A stretch of DNA of 5,858 bases from an uncultured beta proteobacterium (GTDB lineage: Bacteria; Pseudomonadota; Gammaproteobacteria; Burkholderiales; Burkholderiaceae_C): contig CAIYQF010000041.1 in the NCBI GenBank assembly GCA_903928325.1, forward strand, positions 1 to 5,858, written 5' to 3'. The stretch's first letter is position 1, and every line of letters begins with the position of its first letter. The translations under genes were made by a program, and so were the position numbers. The notes beneath the pieces were generated by a model. It saw only the letters and a list, made by a program, of their open reading frames with translations, was not told the DNA's origin and made no database searches. This document shows positions 1 to 5,407 of the stretch, one piece after another.

Positions 1-692
1 AGCCCTACCGCATGTTCACCAGCCGCGCCGAGTTTCGACTGCAATTGCGCGAAGACAACGCCGACGTGCGCTTGACCGAAACTGGCCGCGCGCTGGGCTT
101 GGTGGACGATGCGCGCTGGGCGGCATTTTGTCGCAAGCGCGAGGCGGTTTCACGTGAAACAGAGCGCTTGCGCTCTATCTGGGTAAACCCCAACAACCTG
201 CCCGCCAGCGAGTCGGCGCGCGTGTTGGGCAAAGCCATTGAACACGAATACAACCTGGCCGAGCTGCTGCGCCGCCCCGATGTGCGCTATGCTGACTTGA
301 TGGGGCTGGACGCGGGGCGCTACGCGAGCGCGGCGCTGGCATCCGCAACGGACGGTAGCAACACGCAAGACGTGTTTGTGGCCAGTGTGATCGAGCAGGT
401 GGAAATTGCCGCCAAGTACTCGGGCTACATCACCCGCCAGCAAGAAGAGGTGAGCCGCGCGGCGCATTACGAGAACTTGCGCCTGCCCGCTGAGCTGGAC
501 TACATGCAGGTTTCGGCCCTGAGCATCGAAGCCCGCCAGCGACTCAATCAACTCCGCCCTGAGACGCTGGGCCAGGCGTCGCGCCTCTCGGGCATCACCC
601 CGGCCACGATTTCGTTGTTGCTGATTCACTTGAAAAAAGGCAACTTCCGCGACTTTTCCACCAAGGCCGTTGTCGCCGAGGCGCAAGCGTGA
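1..692 (+). CDS. mnmG: tRNA uridine-5-carboxymethylaminomethyl modification enzyme MnmG (GidA), C-terminal part
   Basis: With MnmE, this FAD protein installs the carboxymethylaminomethyl group on U34 of certain tRNAs in the cytoplasm. The reading frame is already open at base 3 and begins with PYRMFTSRAEFRL, a hallmark segment of MnmG, so the N-terminal FAD/NAD-binding part lies upstream of the window. About 229 codons are visible. The C-terminal helical domain, which contacts MnmE and tRNA, is clearly recognisable: KYSGYITRQQEEV near 130-143, LDYMQVSALSIEAR, then RPETLGQASRLSGITPA and LLIHLKKGNF close to the end. The stop TGA (690-692) overlaps the GTG start of rsmG, the usual gidA-gidB arrangement, which suggests translational coupling. 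A parS site is embedded at 146-161, where the codons are unusually A/T-ended for this GC-rich gene. Identity is very secure; the entry is partial only because the window starts inside the gene. Confidence 0.97.
   Translation, partial: PYRMFTSRAEFRLQLREDNADVRLTETGRALGLVDDARWAAFCRKREAVSRETERLRSIWVNPNNLPASESARVLGKAIEHEYNLAELLRRPDVRYADLMGLDAGRYASAALASATDGSNTQDVFVASVIEQVEIAAKYSGYITRQQEEVSRAAHYENLRLPAELDYMQVSALSIEARQRLNQLRPETLGQASRLSGITPATISLLLIHLKKGNFRDFSTKAVVAEAQA
146..161. promoter_or_regulatory. parS: parS centromere site 1, inside mnmG
   Basis: The sequence GGTTTCACGTGAAACA matches the widely conserved parS consensus TGTTTCACGTGAAACA at 15 of 16 positions; only the first base differs, and the inner 14-base palindrome is perfect. 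ParB is known to load at such sites and spread as a CTP-dependent sliding clamp. The site encodes part of MnmG (V-S-R-E-T) using GTT TCA CGT GAA ACA, whereas this gene otherwise prefers G/C-ended codons, consistent with selection on the DNA word itself. The cognate parA and parB genes lie 1.3 and 2.7 kb downstream. Confidence 0.93.
622..637. promoter_or_regulatory. degenerate parS-like word inside mnmG (doubtful)
   Basis: TGATTCACTTGAAAAA matches the parS consensus at 13 of 16 positions, but one mismatch breaks the central CACGTG. It encodes I-H-L-K-K, a segment conserved in MnmG proteins for protein reasons, so the resemblance may be coincidence. It is listed because it lies between two much better sites. 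Confidence 0.15.
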
Positions 693-1348
693 CCCGAGTG
701 CTGGAGGCCGAACTGCGCGCCGGGCTGGACGCACTTTCCCTGGTCTTGGACGATGCGCAAGTGGCTGCCCTGCTCGGTTACATCGCCCTGATCCAAAAAT
801 GGACCAAGGTCTACAACCTGACTGCGGTGCGCGAGCCGCACGACATGCTCACCCACCACGTGCTCGACAGCCTGGCGGTGGTGCGGCCTTTGCGCCAACA
901 ACTGGCGGAGCTGGGCCTGGGCCGGGTCGTACGGGTGCTGGACGTGGGCGCGGGCGCGGGACTGCCTGGCGTGGTGTTGGCGATATGCTTTCCTGAGATG
1001 GCGGTGCATTGCGTGGACACGGTCGCCAAGAAGGCGGCGTTTGTGCAGCAAGTGGCGGTGAGCCTGAGGTTGGTGAACTTGCGCGGTATCCACGCGCGGG
1101 TGGAGAGTTTGGCCGAGCCCTATGACGTGGTGTGCTCGCGCGCCTTTGCGTCTTTGGCGGATTTCACCCAGTGGTCAGTGGCGGCCCTGGCACCTGCGGG
1201 CGTCTGGATGGCGATGAAGGGAAAGCATCCCGAGTTCGAATTGACGGCCCTCACCCCGGACGTCGCGGTGTTTCACGTGGAACCGCTGCAGGTGCCCGGC
1301 CTGGACGCCGAGCGCTGCTTGGTCTGGATGCGGCGCAGGGTAACGTAA
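689..1348 (+). CDS. rsmG: 16S rRNA (guanine-527-N7)-methyltransferase RsmG (GidB)
   Basis: RsmG uses S-adenosylmethionine to methylate N7 of G527 in 16S rRNA; loss of the enzyme is a known route to low-level streptomycin resistance. The product is 219 residues, close to the roughly 207-215 typical of the family. Visible family features are YNLTAVREPHDML (42-54) followed by HHVLDSLAVV (56-65), the SAM-binding loop VLDVGAGAGLPG (83-94), the D-x-x-x-KK region (110-115) where many relatives have KR, the SRAFASL block (150-156), and the C-terminal VPGLDAERCLVWMRRR. The start is GTG at 689, chosen because it overlaps the mnmG stop by four bases (GTGA) and leaves an N-terminus of normal length. A second parS (1269-1284) lies in its 3' part. 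Expression probably depends on the mnmG transcript, since there is no gap for a separate promoter. Confidence 0.97.
   Translation: MTRVLEAELRAGLDALSLVLDDAQVAALLGYIALIQKWTKVYNLTAVREPHDMLTHHVLDSLAVVRPLRQQLAELGLGRVVRVLDVGAGAGLPGVVLAICFPEMAVHCVDTVAKKAAFVQQVAVSLRLVNLRGIHARVESLAEPYDVVCSRAFASLADFTQWSVAALAPAGVWMAMKGKHPEFELTALTPDVAVFHVEPLQVPGLDAERCLVWMRRRVT
1269..1284. promoter_or_regulatory. parS: parS centromere site 2, inside rsmG
   Basis: TGTTTCACGTGGAACC matches the parS consensus at 14 of 16. Read on the minus strand it is GGTTCCACGTGAAACA, which is 15 of 16 to the Bacillus-type variant TGTTCCACGTGAAACA. The central CACGTG and one complete half-site are intact. It lies in codons for V-F-H-V-E-P of RsmG and ends 188 bases before the parA start, so ParB bound here could spread over the parA promoter region. 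Autoregulation is an inference; the site itself is well supported by sequence and by its neighbours. Confidence 0.85.
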
Positions 1349-1405
1349 ACTCCTCCTGCCACGCGCCAGGGCATCATTTTTGCTGCCCGGCGGTCTCGCC
1401 CACAT

Positions 1406-1418
1406 GGGGCTTTGCCCC
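1406..1418 (+). other. short GC-rich hairpin in the rsmG-parA gap
   Basis: GGGGC-TTT-GCCCC can fold into a 5-bp stem with a 3-base loop. It lies in the 124-base non-coding gap between rsmG and parA. No run of T follows, so it does not look like a normal intrinsic terminator. It might weakly separate the two transcripts or stabilise the rsmG 3' end, or be chance in GC-rich DNA. Confidence 0.25.
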
Positions 1419-1437
1419 GCCACTACCCAGCGCCTCT

Positions 1438-1466
1438 TTGTCCCCAGTCGTTTTTCACCTTACAAG
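1438..1466 (+). promoter_or_regulatory. weak candidate sigma-70 promoter before parA
   Basis: TTGTCC (1438-1443) and TACAAG (1461-1466) each match the -35 and -10 consensus at 4 of 6, with a 17-base spacer. If used, transcription would begin about at the parA ATG (1473), giving a leaderless message, in line with the lack of a Shine-Dalgarno sequence there. The matches are weak and this is only a candidate. Confidence 0.2.
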
Positions 1467-1472
1467 CAAACC

Positions 1473-2261
1473 ATGGCCCAAATCTTTTGCATTGCCAATC
1501 AAAAAGGCGGCGTCGGAAAAACCACCACCACGGTGAACTTGGCGGCTGGTTTGGCGCAACTGGGCCAACGCGTGCTGATGGTGGACCTTGACCCGCAGGG
1601 CAATGCCACCATGGGCTCGGGCGTCGACAAGCGCAGCCTGGCGTTGACGGTGTACGACGTGCTCCTGGAGTCCGCCACCATTGCCGAGGCGCGCACGCGC
1701 AGCGACAAACTGGTCGCCGCTGCTTGCAGCTACGACATATTGGGCGCGAACCGCGAGTTGGCCGGTGCTGAGGTAGAAATGGTCGAGCTCGAGCGCCGTG
1801 AGCGCCGCCTGAAGACAGCCCTGGCAGCTGTGAATGGCGAGTACGACTTTGTGCTGATTGATTGCCCGCCGTCCTTGTCCATGCTCACGCTCAATGGCTT
1901 GTGCTGCGCCCACGGCGTGATCGTTCCCATGCAGTGCGAGTACTTTGCGCTAGAGGGCTTGACGGACCTGGTCAACACCATCAAGCAAGTACGCGCCAAT
2001 TTAAATGACAATTTGAAAATCATCGGCCTTTTGCGAGTCATGTTTGACCCTCGCATCACGCTGCAGCAGCAGGTGAGCGAGCAACTCAAGGCGCACTTTG
2101 GCAAGACGGTGTTTGACACCGTGATTCCGCGCAATGTGCGACTGGCCGAGGCGCCGAGCTTTGGTTTGCCCGGCGTGGCTTTTGACCCGGCCTCCAAGGG
2201 TGCGCAGGCCTTTGTTGCTTTCGCCCAAGAGATGGTGCGTCGCATACCCACAATGGCCTGA
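1473..2261 (+). CDS. parA: chromosome partitioning ATPase ParA (Soj family)
   Basis: ParA binds DNA non-specifically as an ATP dimer and, by ATP hydrolysis stimulated by ParB at parS, moves the newly replicated origin region. The 262-residue product carries the deviant Walker A KGGVGKTT (11-18), the Walker A' segment MVDLDPQGN (36-44), the Walker B region FVLIDCPPS (126-134), and the late IPRNVRLAEAPSFG block typical of chromosomal ParA. There is no N-terminal helix-turn-helix extension, so it is a chromosomal (Soj-like) rather than a plasmid P1-type ParA. The ATG at 1473 is chosen because the canonical family N-terminus (AQIFCIANQKGG) starts right after it. The frame remains open upstream to a TTG at 1380, but that extension has no family character. 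No good ribosome binding site precedes the ATG. The stop lies 4 bases before the hydrolase start. Two parS sites lie upstream. Confidence 0.97.
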   Translation: MAQIFCIANQKGGVGKTTTTVNLAAGLAQLGQRVLMVDLDPQGNATMGSGVDKRSLALTVYDVLLESATIAEARTRSDKLVAAACSYDILGANRELAGAEVEMVELERRERRLKTALAAVNGEYDFVLIDCPPSLSMLTLNGLCCAHGVIVPMQCEYFALEGLTDLVNTIKQVRANLNDNLKIIGLLRVMFDPRITLQQQVSEQLKAHFGKTVFDTVIPRNVRLAEAPSFGLPGVAFDPASKGAQAFVAFAQEMVRRIPTMA

Positions 2262-2265
2262 TTGC

Positions 2266-2826
2266 ATGGTTCCTACCCCTCAGGTTTTGTTGCTTCCGGG
2301 TTGGCAAAACTCCGGACTGGACCATTGGCAAAGCCGCTGGGAGCTGCTTTACGGCTACCAGCGGGTGGAGCAGCACGACTGGATGAAACCTTTGCGCGGC
2401 GACTGGATTGCGCGTCTAGAAGAGGCGCTGCTGGAGCAAAGCCGCCCCTGCGTTCTGGTAGCGCACAGTTTGGGCTGCTTGCTGGTGGCGGCGTGGTCGG
2501 CGTGCTCGCGCAACACCGCGCGGGTGCAGGGGGCACTTTTGGTGGCGCCGGGGGACGCGGCACGCGCCGAGTTGCGCCCTATGCTCCAAAGCTGGGCGCC
2601 CGTGGTGATGAAACGTCTGCCTTTCCCATCGGTGCTGGTGGCAAGCCACGACGATCCGTATTGCAGCCTGGAGCGCGCAACTACGTTTGCCACCGCCTGG
2701 GGCTCGCAATGGCACGATGCGGGCCACGCCGGCCACATCAACGCGCAATCCAAACTGGGTGACTGGCCCGAAGGCCATGCGCTCTTACAACCACTATCCG
2801 CCCAAGAAGGAAATACACCATGGTGA
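2266..2826 (+). CDS. RBBP9/YdeN-type alpha/beta hydrolase between parA and parB
   Basis: This is a small (186 residues) serine hydrolase of the alpha/beta-fold RBBP9/YdeN type; the natural substrate is unknown. Features seen in order are a first strand with LLLPGWQNSGLDHWQSRW (8-25), the nucleophile elbow VAHSLG with Ser68, a strand leading to SHDDPY (127-132) supplying the likely acid (D129 or D130), and AGHINAQSKLGDWPEG (155-170) supplying the catalytic His157. All three members of a Ser-Asp-His triad are therefore present and the enzyme is probably active. No signal peptide is evident, so it is expected to be cytoplasmic. The ATG at 2266 fits the family N-terminus; a longer in-frame extension back to 2134 would lie within parA and is rejected. 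It begins 4 bases after parA and its last 7 bases overlap parB, so it is very likely co-transcribed and coupled with both. From memory, Comamonadaceae relatives have a hydrolase in this place, but any role in segregation is unproven. Confidence 0.9.
   Translation: MVPTPQVLLLPGWQNSGLDHWQSRWELLYGYQRVEQHDWMKPLRGDWIARLEEALLEQSRPCVLVAHSLGCLLVAAWSACSRNTARVQGALLVAPGDAARAELRPMLQSWAPVVMKRLPFPSVLVASHDDPYCSLERATTFATAWGSQWHDAGHAGHINAQSKLGDWPEGHALLQPLSAQEGNTPW
2804..2811 (+). promoter_or_regulatory. ribosome binding site for parB
   Basis: AAGAAGGA lies 8 bases before the ATG at 2820, inside the 3' end of the hydrolase gene. It is a clear Shine-Dalgarno sequence, the best in the parA-parB run, and supports 2820 as the parB start and independent initiation of ParB synthesis. 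Confidence 0.7.
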
Positions 2827-3776
2827 CCAAAAAACCCAAAGGCCTGGGCATGGGCTTGGAGGCCTTGCTGGGCCCCACGGTGCAAGAAGCCACTCCTGAC
2901 GCCAGTGCGCAGCCCGATGGCTTGCCCACTACCTTACCTTTGGGCGACTTGGTACCAGGGGTCTACCAGCCGCGTACCCATATGGACGAGGGTGCGCTGT
3001 ACGAGCTGGCCGAAAGCATCAAGGCCCAGGGCATCATGCAGCCAATTTTGGTTCGCCAGCTCGACGACGCCCAGGCCAGCGCACACCGCGCGGTTGGATC
3101 AAGCCGCGCCGTGTTTGAGATCATTGCCGGTGAGCGGCGTTTTCGGGCCGCCAAGTTAGCTGGGCTTGACCGCGTGCCGGTGCTGGTGCGCAACGTGGGC
3201 AACGAAGCCGCGGCCGCCATGGCCCTGATCGAGAACATGCAGCGCGAAGACCTCAACCCTTTGGAGGAGGCGCAAGGCCTGCAGCGCCTTATCAAAGAAT
3301 TTGGCCTCACCCACGAGGCCGCCGCCCAGGCTGTGGGGCGCTCGCGCAGCGCTGCCAGCAACCTGATGCGCTTGCTTAATCTGGCCGATCCGGTACAAGC
3401 CCTGTTGATAGCCGGGGACCTGGACATGGGCCACGCCCGCGCCTTGTTGTCCTTGGACCGCGCAACCCAAATCACTGCTGCTAACCAAATTGTTAGCAAA
3501 AAGCTCTCGGTACGCGAGTCGGAGAGCCTGGTGAAAAAGCTGACGGTGGAGTTCTCCTTGGTGGCGTCCAAGCCCAAAAAAGAAAAGTCGCGCGACCTTA
3601 AACGGGTGGAGGAAGAGCTGTCGGACCTGCTGATGGCGCAGGTCGATGTGCACATTAAAAAGCGTGTCAAACGTGCCGGTCGCATCGAAGAAGTGGGCGA
3701 GCTTGTGATCCAGTTTGGCTCGCTCGACGAACTCAATGGCTTGATCGAGCGCCTCTCACCCAACGCCAGCCGCTAA
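2820..3776 (+). CDS. parB: chromosome partitioning protein ParB (CTP-dependent parS-binding clamp)
   Basis: ParB binds parS, loads and slides on DNA as a CTP-gated clamp, and stimulates ParA. The 318-residue product begins with a lysine-rich KKPKGLGMGLEALLG tail (4-18), the ParA-stimulating segment. The CTP-binding domain shows the P-x-x-x-QPR box (46-52), GIMQPILVR (71-79), GERRFRAAKLAG (104-115), and ENMQREDLNPLEEA (138-151). A helix-turn-helix for parS follows at about 163-186 (LTHEAAAQAVGRSRSAASNL). A charged linker (KPKKEKSRDLKR) precedes the C-terminal dimerisation region (about 270-318). Between ILVR and GERR there is a roughly 20-residue loop, longer than in many chromosomal ParB proteins. 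The start is fixed by the good ribosome binding site and the family N-terminus. The gene overlaps the hydrolase by 7 bases and ends 11 bases before the methyltransferase. Confidence 0.97.
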   Translation: MVTKKPKGLGMGLEALLGPTVQEATPDASAQPDGLPTTLPLGDLVPGVYQPRTHMDEGALYELAESIKAQGIMQPILVRQLDDAQASAHRAVGSSRAVFEIIAGERRFRAAKLAGLDRVPVLVRNVGNEAAAAMALIENMQREDLNPLEEAQGLQRLIKEFGLTHEAAAQAVGRSRSAASNLMRLLNLADPVQALLIAGDLDMGHARALLSLDRATQITAANQIVSKKLSVRESESLVKKLTVEFSLVASKPKKEKSRDLKRVEEELSDLLMAQVDVHIKKRVKRAGRIEEVGELVIQFGSLDELNGLIERLSPNASR

Positions 3777-3787
3777 AGCCCTCAACC

Positions 3788-4585
3788 ATGTCCGATCACC
3801 GCGCCGAAACTGCAGCGGCCCGCTCGCGCTGGCGTGCTGCGCCGCCCTGGCCACTGCCCGCCCTGCTTTGTTGGGGTGCGAGCTGGGGTGTTTTTCGCCT
3901 GTTGCCCTTGCAGGGGTTTTCGATCGGGGCGGCGCTGCTGGCCGCCGCCGGTGTCGGCGTGGTGATGAGCTTGTGGGGCAGCAGCTGGTGGCGCAAGGCC
4001 GTCATTGCGACCGGCTTTCCGGTGTCGTTTGCGTTGACCTTGCCCCTCCTGGGCATGGGGGATGTAGCGCCCTGGGTGTGGTTGCTCCCCTTGGCGGTGA
4101 TGCTCTTGGTCTATCCCATGAACGCCTGGGCAGATGCGCCCTTGTTCCCCACCCCGGCTGAGGCATTGCGCGCGTTGTCCGGTGTGGCGCCGCTGCCCGT
4201 GGGAGCGCGCATTTTGGATGCAGGCTGCGGCATGGGACACGGTCTAAAGGCCTTGCGAAGCGCCTACCCGCAAGCGCAGTTTTATGGTTTGGAGTGGAGC
4301 GCGGTGCTGCGCTGGTGGTGCGCACTGCGTCTGCCGTGGGCACGCGTGACACGCGCCGATATCTGGCTGGCCGACTGGTCGACTTACGACCTGGTGTATT
4401 TGTTTCAGCGCCCCGAAAGCATGCCGCGCGCGGTGGCCAAGTCCGCGCAGGAGTTGCGCGCCGGGGCGTACATGGTGAGTTTGGATTTTGAGGCCACGCA
4501 ACTCATTGCGCACGCCAGTTACACCGCACCCAATGGCAAAATGGTATGGATTTACCAAGCCCCTTTTGCCTACGCGAGGACCTAG
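3788..4585 (+). CDS. membrane-anchored class I SAM-dependent methyltransferase, substrate unknown
   Basis: The 265-residue product has two parts. Residues 1-20 are arginine-rich, followed by four hydrophobic segments (about 23-41, 44-62, 71-90 and 94-111), predicting a membrane anchor with both ends in the cytoplasm. Residues 138-265 form a class I methyltransferase-like domain: ILDAGCGMGHGL (142-153) is the SAM-binding glycine loop, YGLEWS (166-171) holds the acidic residue of motif II, RADIW (189-193) and YDLVYLFQRPESM (200-212) follow. The domain is short and ends in VWIYQAP. Nothing in the sequence identifies the substrate; a lipid, quinone or membrane protein is possible but unproven. 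The start ATG at 3788 is 11 bases after parB with no clear Shine-Dalgarno, so coupling to parB translation is plausible. The stop is 1 base before the next start. Confident as a methyltransferase fold; function not recognised. Confidence 0.85.
   Translation: MSDHRAETAAARSRWRAAPPWPLPALLCWGASWGVFRLLPLQGFSIGAALLAAAGVGVVMSLWGSSWWRKAVIATGFPVSFALTLPLLGMGDVAPWVWLLPLAVMLLVYPMNAWADAPLFPTPAEALRALSGVAPLPVGARILDAGCGMGHGLKALRSAYPQAQFYGLEWSAVLRWWCALRLPWARVTRADIWLADWSTYDLVYLFQRPESMPRAVAKSAQELRAGAYMVSLDFEATQLIAHASYTAPNGKMVWIYQAPFAYART
4576..4580 (+). promoter_or_regulatory. ribosome binding site that fixes the HD-GYP gene start
   Basis: GAGGA lies 6 bases before the ATG at 4587, within the last codons of the methyltransferase. 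It supports 4587 over an upstream in-frame start at 4488 that would lie inside the methyltransferase gene. Confidence 0.65.
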
Positions 4586-4586
4586 C

Positions 4587-5333
4587 ATGACCCTTCCCGT
4601 ATCCTCCCCTGAGCGGGCGCCGCGCGACGCCGCACCAGTCCAGGACGTGCTCTTGTTTGCCATGGCTGCTTTGCTCGAGCGACGTGACGCGGACACGCCC
4701 CAGCACCTGCTGCGCATGCAGTCGTATGTGGCGGTGCTGGCGCAGGCGCTAGGGCGGCAACCCGTTTTTGCTGCCGTGCTCAGCCCGTTCTATGTCGCGC
4801 AGTTGCTGCGCGCGGTGTTGGTGTATGACATCGGTACCTTGGCCATTGCGGAGCGGGTATTACTCAAGCCCGGTCGCTACAACCAGGAGGATCGCCTGGC
4901 CATGCAAAGCCACACGGTCCGTGGGCATGCAGCCTTGGAGCAGGCCGAAAAAATGCTGGGCCACGCCGACGCTGGGGTGCAGATCGCCAAAGAGCTCGCA
5001 CTGTCCCACCACGAGCACTGGGACGGACAGGGCTACCCCAACCAGTTGCGCGGGCCGGCCATTCCCCTGTCGGCGCGTCTGGTGGCTGTGGCGGATGTGT
5101 ACGACGCCATGGTCAGCCACAAGGTCTACAAGCCCGGCGTTGCGCATGCGCAGGCGGTGGCCCAAATCGCCGCCGAGCGGGGCGCCCAGTTTGACCCCGA
5201 TGTGGTGGATGCATTCGTAGAGCACGCCGATGCATTTGACGCCATTGCCAAGCGCCACGCCGACAGCGATGTGGACATGCAGCACAAGATGGAGTTCCTG
5301 GCTACTGCGGTGGCAGAGACCGTGAACGCGTAA
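4587..5333 (+). CDS. stand-alone HD-GYP-type protein with altered HD motif (possible c-di-GMP phosphodiesterase)
   Basis: HD-GYP proteins are metal-dependent phosphodiesterases that degrade cyclic di-GMP. This 248-residue protein matches the output domain of RpfG-like response regulators but has no receiver domain; it starts at the VQDVLLFAMAALLERRD linker (18-34). HHEHWDGQGYP (141-151) and IPLSARLVAVADVYDAM (159-175) are textbook, as is LLKPGRYNQED (92-102). By comparison with known structures, the metal ligands would be D36 (usually Glu), H40, position 80, D81, H109, H141, H142 and D170. All are kept except position 80, which is Tyr (codon TAT) instead of His, so the HD-x-GK motif reads YDIGT and the conserved Lys is also lost. 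It may be inactive, use fewer metals, or act as a c-di-GMP sensor. It follows the methyltransferase by 1 base and is probably the last gene of the parA run. Confidence 0.88.
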   Translation: MTLPVSSPERAPRDAAPVQDVLLFAMAALLERRDADTPQHLLRMQSYVAVLAQALGRQPVFAAVLSPFYVAQLLRAVLVYDIGTLAIAERVLLKPGRYNQEDRLAMQSHTVRGHAALEQAEKMLGHADAGVQIAKELALSHHEHWDGQGYPNQLRGPAIPLSARLVAVADVYDAMVSHKVYKPGVAHAQAVAQIAAERGAQFDPDVVDAFVEHADAFDAIAKRHADSDVDMQHKMEFLATAVAETVNA

Positions 5334-5407
5334 GTTCGCAGACAACGGCTGTTGGCCCGCCGCCCCAGCGTGGGAGCCAATTCCTACTTTTTGAAAGACC
5401 CTAGCCA
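5334..5407. other. 74-base intergenic gap, no clear terminator or riboswitch
   Basis: The gap holds a very short possible stem (CAAC/GTTG, 5343-5354) and a T-run in CTACTTTTTG just before the next gene, but the two are not adjacent as in an intrinsic terminator. There is no room for a full cobalamin riboswitch and no clear promoter was recognised. A promoter for the adenosyltransferase gene could still lie here or inside the HD-GYP gene. Confidence 0.4.

Noticed and set aside
150..734. Long minus-strand open frame opposite mnmG
   Set aside because: It lies entirely opposite an identified gene, is Arg/Ala/Gln-rich as expected of a GC-rich shadow frame, and has no recognisable domain. The other minus-strand frames opposite rsmG, parA, parB and the downstream genes were rejected for the same reason.
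1406..1418. GGGGC-TTT-GCCCC hairpin as an rsmG terminator
   Set aside because: There is no T-run after the stem, so it does not meet the intrinsic terminator pattern. It is kept only as a weak structural feature.
1380..1472. Upstream extension of parA from a TTG
   Set aside because: The added 31 residues have no ParA character, and the canonical N-terminus begins at the ATG at 1473.
1132..1536. Plus-strand frame spanning the end of rsmG and the start of parA
   Set aside because: It overlaps two secure genes in another frame, has low-complexity composition and no family resemblance.
2134..2265. Upstream extension of the hydrolase into parA
   Set aside because: It would overlap the parA end by over 120 bases. 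The family N-terminus (first strand and LLLPGW) begins just after the ATG at 2266.
4399..4414. TGTTTCA half-site that looks like the start of another parS
   Set aside because: Only the left half matches; the central CACGTG and the right half are missing.
4488..4586. Upstream extension of the HD-GYP gene into the methyltransferase
   Set aside because: The extension encodes no receiver domain or signal, and a good ribosome binding site precedes the ATG at 4587.
5334..5407. Cobalamin riboswitch ahead of the adenosyltransferase
   Set aside because: The 74-base gap is far too short for the roughly 200-base element, and no B12-box-like conserved segment was seen.
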